DNA from: Chryseolinea serpens
GTDB taxonomy: Bacteria; Bacteroidota; Bacteroidia; Cytophagales; Cyclobacteriaceae
Direction of reading: 5' to 3'
DNA: 64,000 nucleotides
NCBI RefSeq assembly: GCF_900129725.1
Contig: NZ_FQWQ01000005.1
Span: 434,001 to 498,000, forward strand
Below are positions 1 through 7,371 of the stretch, piece by piece. Under the pieces are notes generated by a model. The model was not told the origin of the DNA and searched no databases. It worked only from the letters and a program-made list of their open reading frames with translations. The translations under genes and the position numbers were made by a program. Numbering within the stretch: position 1 is the stretch's first letter; each line of letters begins with the position of its first letter.

Positions 1-1127
1 GCCGACACATTGGCCGAGCTGATCACCCGGTGACTGGTCGTCTGCTTTTGCTTATTCAGGTTGTCGTGCTGAAACCCGATGCTGCCCGAGACCCTGAGCT
101 TTCCCTTGAGCAGCGCCGTGCCCGGGGCGACGGTGACATTCTCCAGGTCGTTATTAAAGAAGTAGGCGCCCATGCTTTTATAATCCGGATCCACACGACG
201 GTATTGAACCCGCACCGACGTTTTGTTTTGTTGAAAGGCGATCGAGGTTTGCCAGGCGTTGTAGCGTTCCGTAGTGGCATTCGTCACCATATATTTTCCC
301 GCAGCCTTAATCATGCCGTCGTTCGCGGGTGGCACGTTCGACTCGGCTGTCCTATCGCGCGTGTAGATGCTGGTGGCGACCTCGAGCGAATACGTAAACA
401 TTTTTAAAAAACGGACCTGGCCATTCAAACCCACCACCAGGTTCTCACCCGCTGTGACGGCGCCTTTTAAATTCGCCGGCAACGTCACGCTGTTGGCCAC
501 GTCGTGCGCCTTCACCACACTGGCGTCGATGAAATTGCTGCCCTTGCCCACGCCGATCTTGGCGGCAAAACCAAAGTTGGCATACGTGTAAGGTTGATAA
601 GTTTTCGATAACGTATCCACCGGTGTGGCACGATTGAATCGCCCATAAATAAATCCCGCGCGAAGCATGCCCGGGTTGGCTTCAAAGCCACCACCCAAAA
701 ATGTATGGCCGGCCAATGTGAACTGCGAAAAGGTGATGTTTCGATACCCCGCATGCACCTTGAGCCATTTGTAGTAAGGGCTCATCCCAAACTGATTGAA
801 AGGCTGCCGAAACGCACGATCCTGTTCGCTATACGTGAACGACAGCGGGACCACCAGCGTGTTGTAAAAGCTGAGCACCGGATTGCCCGTCAAAATATAA
901 GAGAACGGTTCGCGCCGGTTGGCGATGCCGTTGGCGCCATAGAAGATGGCGCGCGCCGAAAGACTCCCCGAAACGGTCATGGGCTTTTGTTGCCCGAGAC
1001 CTTCCAGGTTTTGCGCGACAGTTGCCGGCAAAAATCCAACCCACATCACCATCACAAAAACACCCGCACGGATTTTAGCCACACACCTGTCATCTTGCTT
1101 CCGGTAAAGAAGGGATGAAGCCATCAT
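1..1127 (-). CDS. Outer-membrane beta-barrel-like protein (C-terminal part outside window)
   Basis: This open frame runs leftward from an ATG at 1127 off the left edge, giving about 375 residues without a stop. A hydrophobic leader (VMVMWVGFLPATVAQ, about residues 25-39) is followed by alternating polar/aromatic strands such as SFYNTLVVPLSFTYSEQ and YTYANFGFAAKIGVGKG, as in outer-membrane barrels. An ATG pair (1127 and 1124) opens the frame. The gene starts 24 bases after the stop of the leftward lipoprotein gene, so the three leftward genes probably form one unit. I do not recognise the family; a barrel of unknown function is inferred from signal peptide and strand pattern only. The C-terminus is not visible. 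Confidence 0.75.
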   Translation of the reverse strand, partial: MMASSLLYRKQDDRCVAKIRAGVFVMVMWVGFLPATVAQNLEGLGQQKPMTVSGSLSARAIFYGANGIANRREPFSYILTGNPVLSFYNTLVVPLSFTYSEQDRAFRQPFNQFGMSPYYKWLKVHAGYRNITFSQFTLAGHTFLGGGFEANPGMLRAGFIYGRFNRATPVDTLSKTYQPYTYANFGFAAKIGVGKGSNFIDASVVKAHDVANSVTLPANLKGAVTAGENLVVGLNGQVRFLKMFTYSLEVATSIYTRDRTAESNVPPANDGMIKAAGKYMVTNATTERYNAWQTSIAFQQNKTSVRVQYRRVDPDYKSMGAYFFNNDLENVTVAPGTALLKGKLRVSGSIGFQHDNLNKQKQTTSHRVISSANVS

Positions 1128-1151
1128 GATGAACCAGATGAATAGTGTGAT

Positions 1152-1640
1152 TTAGTACTTCACTAGAAATTTGCCTTCTGAAACGATGAGCTCGTCAGTG
1201 TCGTGTTGCAAGGTGCCCTGGAAGGTGCCTTCTAGTACCCGGTTCTTTTGGTCATTCCGTGTGAGCACGATCTGGGCTACTCCGGCGTCGTTGGGACCGG
1301 CGCCATAGATATCATGAAAACTGTCGGTGGTGTAATAGATGAATCCTTTGAAGTCGGCCCCCTTGATGAGCTCATAGGTTTGGCCTTCCTTCATGTCTTT
1401 GTAAGGTAAACCGAGGGCGAGGGCCTTGGTAGTGGTGCCATCGATAAAACCCAGAATGTCCAGGATGTCTTTGTTGTCCGAGTCTACCATGGTGTGTGCC
1501 TCCGTAATGTTCAGCTTGGTGTTGTCGAGGGAGGCGCTCATGGTGTTTTTTTCCGGGATGTTGGGCGCGGCATCATCGCTTTTGTTGCAGCCGAGCAGGA
1601 TCATCGCCGGCACCAACAAGGTTACTACATACTTTTTCAT
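1152..1640 (-). CDS. Small lipoprotein, tandem paralogue A
   Basis: The 162-residue protein starts with a lipoprotein signal (MKKYVVTLLVPAMILLGC, lipobox LLGC, Cys18), so it should be lipid-anchored in the periplasm or at the surface. The mature part resembles the next leftward-reading gene closely: both share NTMSASLD/NTMSATLD, a conserved ITE segment, a LGLPYKDMKEG/VGMPYKTMKEG block, a Y-T-x-x-x-x-x-D-x-Y-x-A-G segment, and a C-terminal V-x-x-N-D-x-K-x-R-x-x-E-G-x-F-x-G-x-L run ending in SxGKF. This looks like a small beta-sandwich of the kind common in Bacteroidota. No enzymatic motif is visible and the function is unknown. It lies between its paralogue and the barrel protein. Confidence 0.85.
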   Translation of the reverse strand: MKKYVVTLLVPAMILLGCNKSDDAAPNIPEKNTMSASLDNTKLNITEAHTMVDSDNKDILDILGFIDGTTTKALALGLPYKDMKEGQTYELIKGADFKGFIYYTTDSFHDIYGAGPNDAGVAQIVLTRNDQKNRVLEGTFQGTLQHDTDELIVSEGKFLVKY

Positions 1641-1705
1641 GGGTCTTTTGAGTTTGTCTTTTTTGATAGGAGATAACTGTGAGAGCCTACAAGGTTTCCG
1701 ACTCG

Positions 1706-2188
1706 TTAGTAGACGACGGAGAATTTTCCATTCGAGCAGGGCAATGCTTCGGTGGCGCTTCTTAAGCTGCCGTTAAAATTGCCTTCTATCTTCCGGCCTT
1801 TCAGATCATTTTTTGTAACGGTGATTTGCCCGTGCCCATTTTGAGAGGAACCGGCGGCGTAGGTGTCGGCCCAATTGTTGGGGGTGTACATGATGTAGGC
1901 GCTGTTGGAGGAAGCATACTCCAATTCAACGCTTTCGCCTTCTTTCATAGTCTTGTATGGCATGCCGACGACCAGGAGCTTTTCGTGATTGCCGTCAAGC
2001 GAGGCGACAATGCTCAACATCTCGGTGTTGACGGGATCGATGGTGGCTTGCATCTCGGTAATATTGGCCGTCTTGCCATCGAGCGTTGCACTCATGGTGT
2101 TTTTCGGCGCAACCGCTTCATCGTCGTTGTGGTGGCAGGCGATCAATAACACGATCGGTGCCAGCAGGGTGAGGGGATTTCTTTTCAT
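1706..2188 (-). CDS. Small lipoprotein, tandem paralogue B
   Basis: A 160-residue lipoprotein (MKRNPLTLLAPIVLLIAC, Cys18 after LIA). It is the paralogue of the neighbouring leftward gene, with the same conserved blocks and similar length, and reads first in the leftward cluster; 65 bases separate the two. The MPYKTMKEG block and the terminal GNFNGSLRS/SNGKF run are the clearest shared elements. No catalytic motif is seen. A tandem duplication is the simplest explanation. A role as accessory to the downstream barrel protein is only inferred from position. Confidence 0.85.
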   Translation of the reverse strand: MKRNPLTLLAPIVLLIACHHNDDEAVAPKNTMSATLDGKTANITEMQATIDPVNTEMLSIVASLDGNHEKLLVVGMPYKTMKEGESVELEYASSNSAYIMYTPNNWADTYAAGSSQNGHGQITVTKNDLKGRKIEGNFNGSLRSATEALPCSNGKFSVVY

Positions 2189-2548
2189 GGGTCTTTTACC
2201 TTTATGTGATCAGTCTTTACAGGGATGAACCTGTTCACATCCGCCAGAAGAGAGCGCTGGCCGATATTGCTTGTGAAACTAGCGTGAAGGGAAGTGCGCC
2301 GAAACTGCGGGTGCGTGCCCGGCGGCGCTCATTGCATAGTCGGCGGCAAACGTGCAACGGTCGCGTGCCCGGCCGATTCTGCCGGTTATGCGGCAACGGC
2401 CGCCGAATGCGCAGCGATGCCCGCAGGTTATTGAATATGGATTTGGCTGGCCATTGTTTGCTGTAATTTTATGGACGTCAAAGATTTAATTGCTATTTTC
2501 AGAAACCGAAACCCGTATGCTTCAACCTGGCAACCTTTGCCTTCCTTC
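2189..2548. other. Intergenic region between divergent genes
   Basis: This 360-base spacer separates the leftward lipoprotein cluster from the rightward kinase. Its middle (about 2290-2440) is notably GC-rich, and possible frames there have no signal peptide or family resemblance, so I call no gene. Divergent promoters for the two flanking transcription units must lie here, but I see no convincing TAnnTTTG box. Confidence 0.5.
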
Positions 2549-4624
2549 ATGAAAAGACCACTCACGCTATACGGAGCAGCGTTGCTCATCTTCCTGAACA
2601 CAGCGATGTGGGCACAAGAAGGCGTGGTTCGCCTTCCCGGTCACACCGGGCTTCCCGAAAACTATTTCAACCTGAAAGACGATGCTGCCCGGATGAAGTT
2701 CCTGGTCGGGGCCATTCGGGACTCGATCTATTCAGACCGGTTCACGAACGTTTACGAGTGGTCGAGGTTGGGCTATCAAATGGCCGTGAAGAATAAGGTC
2801 GACACGCTGAAAGGGATATTTCTTTTCGACATCGCTAAAGCCTTTACCTATAAACTTGTCGCGTTCGACAGCGCCATAGTTTATTACAAGCGAGTGTTGC
2901 CCTATTTCCCCGACAAGTTGAATCCATACAATCTCCAGGCTACGCGCGAGATCATGGAAGTCTATTCCGAAAACGGCAACAAAGACTCCACCTTCCGCTA
3001 CCTGGACATCCTCACGTCTACCATGGACGCCATGCCCGACACGCTTTCACAAAAAAATTCGCTCTCCCAAAACATCGCCACCGTGTATCAATATTTTGGG
3101 ATGTACCGGACCGCGATCCGCTATTTTCAGATCGCGATCATGGGCCACCGGGCCAATAAAAATTTTCCAGACCTGGGCATTGCGCTGGCCAACCTCGGCA
3201 CGCTCTACAATGAAATGGACGACATTGAAAGAGGCATTCAATATTCAAAAGATGCGTTGCCCTACCTGGTTGGATTGAACCGGGCCTATCATCAAACCGC
3301 CTCGAACGTCGCGGAGTTTTACGGCGAGTTGAATCAGTTCGATTCCGCCCTGCACTACCTCACGCTTTCCAACGCACGGATCAGTCAAGTCAAGAATCAG
3401 GAAGCTGGCATTGTCAATCAAAATATCATGGCGCTGATCCTGATGTCGAAAAAGAAATACCCGGAGGCGGAACGGATCCTGAAAAAAAACCTGGAGCTGC
3501 TGGCGCCTACCGACGACTTGTGGAACCTTTGCAAGACACACCTCAACTATGCCGCGCTCGACACATGCCTGAAACGTTACGATCGCGCACGCGACCACCT
3601 GAACTTCATACTCACCACGGCGCGCGAAAATCAAATTCCCATATTTTCCCTGCTCGCGCTCGACAACCTGGTGCGCATCGCCAACCGCACGGGCGATTAC
3701 AAGACCGGCTTGCGCGACCAAATCCTGTTCAACCACCTCGAGGATTCGCTGAACACCGAAAAGTCGCGGAGTGATCTCAACGACCTGGAGATAAGCTATA
3801 ACCTTTTGCAAAAGGAGCAGCAGATCCAGCTGCTGAGATCGGAGAACACCGTGAAAAATCTGGAGCTCGAAAGCAACCGGCGCTCGTTGCTGTTGTATCT
3901 GCTGGGCTCGGCGTTTATTATCGGCTCGCTCGGCGTCGTGCTCTATCAACGCAACCTCCGCACCAAAATGCAGACCCAAAAACTGCGGGCTGAAATGCAG
4001 ACCCAAATTCTTCGTTCGCAGATGAACCCGCATTTCATCTTCAACAGCCTCAACAGCATCGAGAACTTCATCATGCAAAACGACAAGCGGCAGGCGTCCG
4101 ACTACCTCAGCAAGTTCTCCATCCTCATCCGCGGCATCCTCGACAGCAGCATGAACGAGATCGTGCCCTTCATGAAAGACATCGAGGCGCTAAAGCTTTA
4201 CATCGAGTTGGAGCAACTGCGCTTCAACGACAAATTCAAACTCGCCCTCCACATCGACCCCGTGCTGGCGGGCGGCGACTATCGCGTGCCGTCATTGTTG
4301 ATCCAACCGTATGTAGAGAACGCCATCCTGCACGGCCTCGCACCCAGCGAAGAGCCGGACTTGTACCTCACCATCATCGCCGTGCTCCAGGACGACCAGA
4401 TCCGCTACACCATCCAGGACAACGGCGTGGGCATCGCCCAGTCGAAGGAATACAACACCCAGAACAAACCGCACCACAAGAGCGTGGGACTGAAGATCAC
4501 CGCCGAACGCATCCGCATGTTCAACGGCCAACCCCACGACGGCGCCGTCACCCTCACCAGCCTCGGCGGCGACGGAAGCACGACAACCGGAACAAAAGTA
4601 GAGATCATCCTAAACGTAGTCTAA
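2549..4624 (+). CDS. TPR-containing LytS-type sensor histidine kinase
   Basis: Sensor kinase of the LytS/His_kinase family. From the ATG at 2549 it has a clean signal peptide (MKRPLTLYGAALLIFLNTAM, cleavage near WAQ); an in-frame ATG at 2471 would add 26 residues ahead of that leader and is less likely. A periplasmic TPR-rich region (about residues 60-420) is followed by a coiled stretch and a membrane segment (about 446-468). The transmitter shows RSQMNPHFIFNSLNS with the phosphoacceptor His near residue 494, an N box (YVENAILHGL, about 588), a G box (DNGVGI, about 625) and VGLKITAERI. Four bases separate its stop from the LytTR regulator start, so the two form a two-component pair. TPR input suggests a peptide or protein signal; this is inference. 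Confidence 0.95.
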   Translation: MKRPLTLYGAALLIFLNTAMWAQEGVVRLPGHTGLPENYFNLKDDAARMKFLVGAIRDSIYSDRFTNVYEWSRLGYQMAVKNKVDTLKGIFLFDIAKAFTYKLVAFDSAIVYYKRVLPYFPDKLNPYNLQATREIMEVYSENGNKDSTFRYLDILTSTMDAMPDTLSQKNSLSQNIATVYQYFGMYRTAIRYFQIAIMGHRANKNFPDLGIALANLGTLYNEMDDIERGIQYSKDALPYLVGLNRAYHQTASNVAEFYGELNQFDSALHYLTLSNARISQVKNQEAGIVNQNIMALILMSKKKYPEAERILKKNLELLAPTDDLWNLCKTHLNYAALDTCLKRYDRARDHLNFILTTARENQIPIFSLLALDNLVRIANRTGDYKTGLRDQILFNHLEDSLNTEKSRSDLNDLEISYNLLQKEQQIQLLRSENTVKNLELESNRRSLLLYLLGSAFIIGSLGVVLYQRNLRTKMQTQKLRAEMQTQILRSQMNPHFIFNSLNSIENFIMQNDKRQASDYLSKFSILIRGILDSSMNEIVPFMKDIEALKLYIELEQLRFNDKFKLALHIDPVLAGGDYRVPSLLIQPYVENAILHGLAPSEEPDLYLTIIAVLQDDQIRYTIQDNGVGIAQSKEYNTQNKPHHKSVGLKITAERIRMFNGQPHDGAVTLTSLGGDGSTTTGTKVEIILNVV

Positions 4625-4628
4625 CCCC

Positions 4629-5375
4629 ATGGCACAACTCCAAGCCATTATCGTTGACGACGAGCTGAGCAGCGTTCAGAACCTGCAACAAAAACTCGCC
4701 GAATTCTGCCCCGACGTAAACGTGGTCGCCACCGCCCAACGCCCCGAAGATGCCATCCTCCTCATCCGCCAACACAAACCCGACGTCATCTTCCTCGACA
4801 TCGAAATGCCCCGCATGAGCGGCTTCAGGATGATCGAAGAACTCGGCGACTGCGACTTCAACATCGTCTTCACCACCGCCTACAACCACTATGCCATCGA
4901 CGCCATTCGCATTAGCGCGTTCGACTATCTCACTAAACCCATCGTCATTAAAGACCTTCAACATACTATCGAGCGTCTGCTTAAATACCAAAAGACCTAT
5001 ACGCGCGACAAAATGGATGTGTTGCGCACTTCGCTGGCGACTCCAAAAAGCCAGGAGGAAAAAATTGCCATTCCTACCAGTGATGGGTTGGAGTTCATTC
5101 CTATTAAAACCATCATCCACATCGAGTCGAGCTCGAACTATTCCACACTCTCGCTTACCGATGGCAAAAATGTGTTAGTCACGCGCTTGCTGGGAGACTT
5201 TGAGGAGTTGTTGCAACCCTATAATTTCTTTCGGGTGCATAATTCGCATCTTATTAATATGGCGCATATCAAGAAGTACATCAGAGGGGAAGGAGGGCAG
5301 GTGGTGATGCAGAATGGGAATGTGATCGATGTGGCGAGGAGGAAGAAGGAGGAGTTTTTGAAGCATATTTCGTAG
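4629..5375 (+). CDS. LytTR-family response regulator
   Basis: A 248-residue response regulator with an N-terminal receiver (acidic pocket D10, D11; phosphoacceptor D57 in IFLDIEMP; T82/T83; K103 in DYLTKPI) and a C-terminal LytTR DNA-binding domain from about residue 144 (SSNYSTLSL, FFRVHNSHLINMAHI). It follows the TPR kinase by four bases and is the obvious partner. LytTR domains bind pairs of short direct repeats; target sites cannot be assigned. The 3' end of this gene has a degraded second copy about 6.5 kb downstream, on the far side of the AT-rich island that begins right after this stop codon. Confidence 0.95.
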   Translation: MAQLQAIIVDDELSSVQNLQQKLAEFCPDVNVVATAQRPEDAILLIRQHKPDVIFLDIEMPRMSGFRMIEELGDCDFNIVFTTAYNHYAIDAIRISAFDYLTKPIVIKDLQHTIERLLKYQKTYTRDKMDVLRTSLATPKSQEEKIAIPTSDGLEFIPIKTIIHIESSSNYSTLSLTDGKNVLVTRLLGDFEELLQPYNFFRVHNSHLINMAHIKKYIRGEGGQVVMQNGNVIDVARRKKEEFLKHIS

Positions 5376-5522
5376 GCGGTTGAGCGGAAAGGGCCTTTTT
5401 TACCCTATAGCAAGTTTGGGACGCCAATTAATGTGTCGAAATGAGGCGTTATACCTATGTAAAAAAGGTTTAAACATTTTTTTTGTTATTTGCCCAAAGA
5501 GTTCAACTTTGCAACTCAGAGT

Positions 5523-5634
5523 TTTGGCGAGAGATCAGTAATTGATTCTTTCGTCACGATTGCCCTGGACATGGTGAGATTAGTAAAGTTCATCTTGACG
5601 ATAGTCATTTGGATTAATCTCTTGTGTCGTGAGC
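5523..5634 (+). repeat. 112-bp direct repeat, copy 1
   Basis: This copy matches 5894-6005 at 109 of 112 positions, offset 371 bases. Two differences fall near 5550 and one at 5595. The unit carries an ATG (at 5571 here) opening a short frame for a hydrophobic peptide that begins MVRLVKFILTIVIWINLLC. Such high identity in a spacer with no other conserved gene argues for a recent duplication or for selection on both copies. Confidence 0.95.
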
Positions 5635-5765
5635 GCAACCTTCTTGAACCCATTGTGCGTAGTAGCATAAACCTGGAAGAAGCAATGGAACCAAGGTCTT
5701 TAAAAGGTCAGCGACACAGGCAATTGGTCAATTTGGCAAAAAACAGAAAAAACTTTGTTTTCTGA
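5571..5765 (+). CDS. Candidate small hydrophobic peptide (repeat copy 1)
   Basis: A possible 64-residue peptide whose first 21 residues come from the 112-bp repeat. They form one strongly hydrophobic segment (VRLVKFILTIVIWINLL) between basic residues, like a single-pass membrane peptide or a type I toxin. After the repeat it continues into a basic tail that copy 2 lacks. Evidence for translation is weak: no homologue is recognised, and only the identity of the two copies, with one conservative Leu/Val difference inside the peptide, supports it. Confidence 0.25.
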   Translation: MVRLVKFILTIVIWINLLCRERNLLEPIVRSSINLEEAMEPRSLKGQRHRQLVNLAKNRKNFVF

Positions 5766-5893
5766 AAAAATCGCGTAATTTGTATCAACATGGCTAAAAC
5801 CCTTTTCAAATCGACGCAGGAGCCTCGGCAAATTCAAAAAACGCAATCGAGCGCGCCCTGGATTTAGTGAGTTCGGGTCCCCCGGCTCCGGTG

Positions 5894-6005
5894 TTTGGCG
5901 AGAGATCAGTAATTGATTCTTGAGTCACGATTGCCCTGGACATGGTGAGATTAGTAAAGTTCATCGTGACGATAGTCATTTGGATTAATCTCTTGTGTCG
6001 TGAGC
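5894..6005 (+). repeat. 112-bp direct repeat, copy 2
   Basis: Second copy of the repeat at 5523-5634, ending 67 bases before the reverse-transcriptase start codon. The three substitutions relative to copy 1 create an in-frame TGA upstream of the internal ATG (5942) and leave the hydrophobic peptide frame open. It is preceded by a GC-rich patch (5874-5890) unlike the rest of the region. Confidence 0.95.
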
Positions 6006-6016
6006 TTCAACTGTAA
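5942..6016 (+). CDS. Candidate 24-residue hydrophobic peptide (repeat copy 2)
   Basis: Repeat copy 2 can encode a 24-residue peptide (MVRLVKFIVTIVIWINLLC followed by RELQL) that is almost wholly one transmembrane-length helix. Size and composition resemble type I toxin peptides. Only the same-frame conservation between the two repeat copies supports it, so this is tentative. Confidence 0.25.
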   Translation: MVRLVKFIVTIVIWINLLCRELQL

Positions 6017-6072
6017 AGTGCTATTATGCTGGTTAACGCCATTCACGGGTCTTTGCAACTCAAAATAGTTTG

Positions 6073-7371
6073 ATGATTGAAGAAAAAAATCTTCATGATG
6101 AAAACAATGCATTCTTACGTAGAGTTGGCAGTGAAGAAGCGCTACGTGATGCATGGAGACAATTGAATAAGTCCAATCCCGACTCTTTCGGACTTTCTGG
6201 AGAAACAATCTCGGACTTCAGAATTAATCTCGAATCAAAAATCCCTAAGATCAGTCAATCAATATTGTCGGGCAAATATAGATTTTCAAAAAATAGAGCC
6301 TCGTTAATCCCCAAAGACAACGGAAAATTTCGCCCGCTCCAAATTCCTGAAATTCAGGACAGACTAGTGCTTAAATCTCTAGCTATTCAGATTGAAAAAG
6401 AATTTGCTTTTAAGCTAAGCAAAAGCAAAGACGTAAGCTTCGCATATCAAAAAGGCGTAGGGATTCAAGATGCCATGAAAAAAATAGTTGAATACTATCA
6501 AGATGGGTATCAATGGGTTTTAGAGGCAGACATTGTTAACTTTTTTGATAAGGTAGAGAAAAGAAGACTGCTAGCACAATTTGTTAATCCGCAGTTGCCC
6601 AACAGTCAAGTGGTGCACAAATTGATCGAAAAAGGCTTAAGCATGAAGCTAGATCTATCAGATATAGGCGATAGTGATCAACATTATTTTCAGGGCTTGG
6701 AAGGAGGAATACCTCAAGGAAATCCCCTGTCTCCACTTTTCTCAAACATCTACCTTCAGGCGTTCGATTCGTATATGATCTCGCAGCAATACAAATTGAT
6801 TCGTTATGCAGACGATTTTATAGTAATGCTAAAATCTGAAGAAGAGGCAAGGAAATGTTTTGATAAAGTTTCAAAATTCCTGACGGAAGATCTCGATCTT
6901 GAACTACATCCACTAGGGATGAAATCAAAGATTATCAAACCTGATAAAGAAGCTCTTTCGTTTCTATCAATTACTTTCGATGGCGTTAAAATGTATCCCA
7001 GTGAAAAGAATGTGACCAGATTCAAAGACAGTATTGACAAACTTTGTTACGCGGAACAAAACAATCGAACGGTATTGGAAATTTTGCAAAGAGTTAAGAA
7101 TGCACTCGATGGTTGGTTGTCATGTTATTTTTTTACCGATGTTGATAGATATTTTGATGAAGTGGATAGTCATATAAATCGACAAATCTACCTTACATTA
7201 AGTAAAAAGGATTGGAAGTTTTTGGGTCGCGTAACCGGAAAACTAAAAAAGAAATTTCGAACTCCGGGAACTAGTGCGGATTGTTTTTCCGATGTGCAAA
7301 GAAGGTATTCAGGTGTCCCTTTTTGCAAAGCTATAATTGATGAAAGAAGGGCTTCTGGACTAAAATTTTGA
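6073..7371 (+). CDS. Free-standing group II-intron-like reverse transcriptase
   Basis: A 432-residue RNA-directed DNA polymerase. Numbering from an alternative TTG one codon upstream, motifs are KFRPLQIP (about 86-93), the first catalytic Asp in LEADIVNFFD (D154), GGIPQGNPLSPLFSNIYL (212-229), YADD (246-249) and a thumb with FLSITFDGVKMYPS. These resemble group II intron RTs, but there is no maturase/endonuclease tail and no room for intron domains V and VI: its stop abuts the stop of the convergent subtilase gene. It also lacks the retron-type motifs I would look for. Stand-alone RTs of this kind beside antiphage genes are often defence-associated (DRT/unknown-group RTs). Low GC fits horizontal transfer. 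Which RT class it belongs to is not settled. Confidence 0.9.
   Translation: MIEEKNLHDENNAFLRRVGSEEALRDAWRQLNKSNPDSFGLSGETISDFRINLESKIPKISQSILSGKYRFSKNRASLIPKDNGKFRPLQIPEIQDRLVLKSLAIQIEKEFAFKLSKSKDVSFAYQKGVGIQDAMKKIVEYYQDGYQWVLEADIVNFFDKVEKRRLLAQFVNPQLPNSQVVHKLIEKGLSMKLDLSDIGDSDQHYFQGLEGGIPQGNPLSPLFSNIYLQAFDSYMISQQYKLIRYADDFIVMLKSEEEARKCFDKVSKFLTEDLDLELHPLGMKSKIIKPDKEALSFLSITFDGVKMYPSEKNVTRFKDSIDKLCYAEQNNRTVLEILQRVKNALDGWLSCYFFTDVDRYFDEVDSHINRQIYLTLSKKDWKFLGRVTGKLKKKFRTPGTSADCFSDVQRRYSGVPFCKAIIDERRASGLKF

Larger units (their letters stand above)
5376..6072. other. Non-coding leader region of the reverse transcriptase, AT-rich
   Basis: Nearly 700 bases between the LytTR gene and the reverse transcriptase hold no conventional gene. 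They contain two copies of a 112-bp repeat, a 12-bp direct repeat CTTTGCAACTCA (5507-5518 and 6051-6062) flanking that pair, and a short stretch (about 5868-5890) that resembles a tRNA 3' end but does not fold as one. A structured non-coding RNA for the adjacent reverse transcriptase would have to lie here; that is a hypothesis from position. Confidence 0.5.

Noticed and set aside
3245-4078. A 277-residue antisense frame inside the TPR kinase gene
   Set aside because: It is the antisense shadow of a gene with strong sense-strand motifs.
5868-5890. Stretch resembling a tRNA or tmRNA 3' end (AGTTCGGGTCCCCCGGCTCC), possibly an attachment site
   Set aside because: The T-stem does not pair, the conserved A in the T loop is missing, and only a 6-bp acceptor-like match (GGAGCC/GGCTCC) exists. 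No integrase gene is nearby.
5376-7371. A mobile group II intron around the reverse transcriptase
   Set aside because: No domain V/VI can fit after the gene because its stop abuts the stop of the convergent protease gene, and no endonuclease or maturase tail is visible.
5376-7371. A diversity-generating retroelement or a retron
   Set aside because: The RT has QGNPLSP rather than the DGR-type SQ motif, no template/variable repeat pair was seen, and retron-type RT motifs are absent. The 112-bp repeats differ at 3 positions, none of them adenine-specific in pattern.
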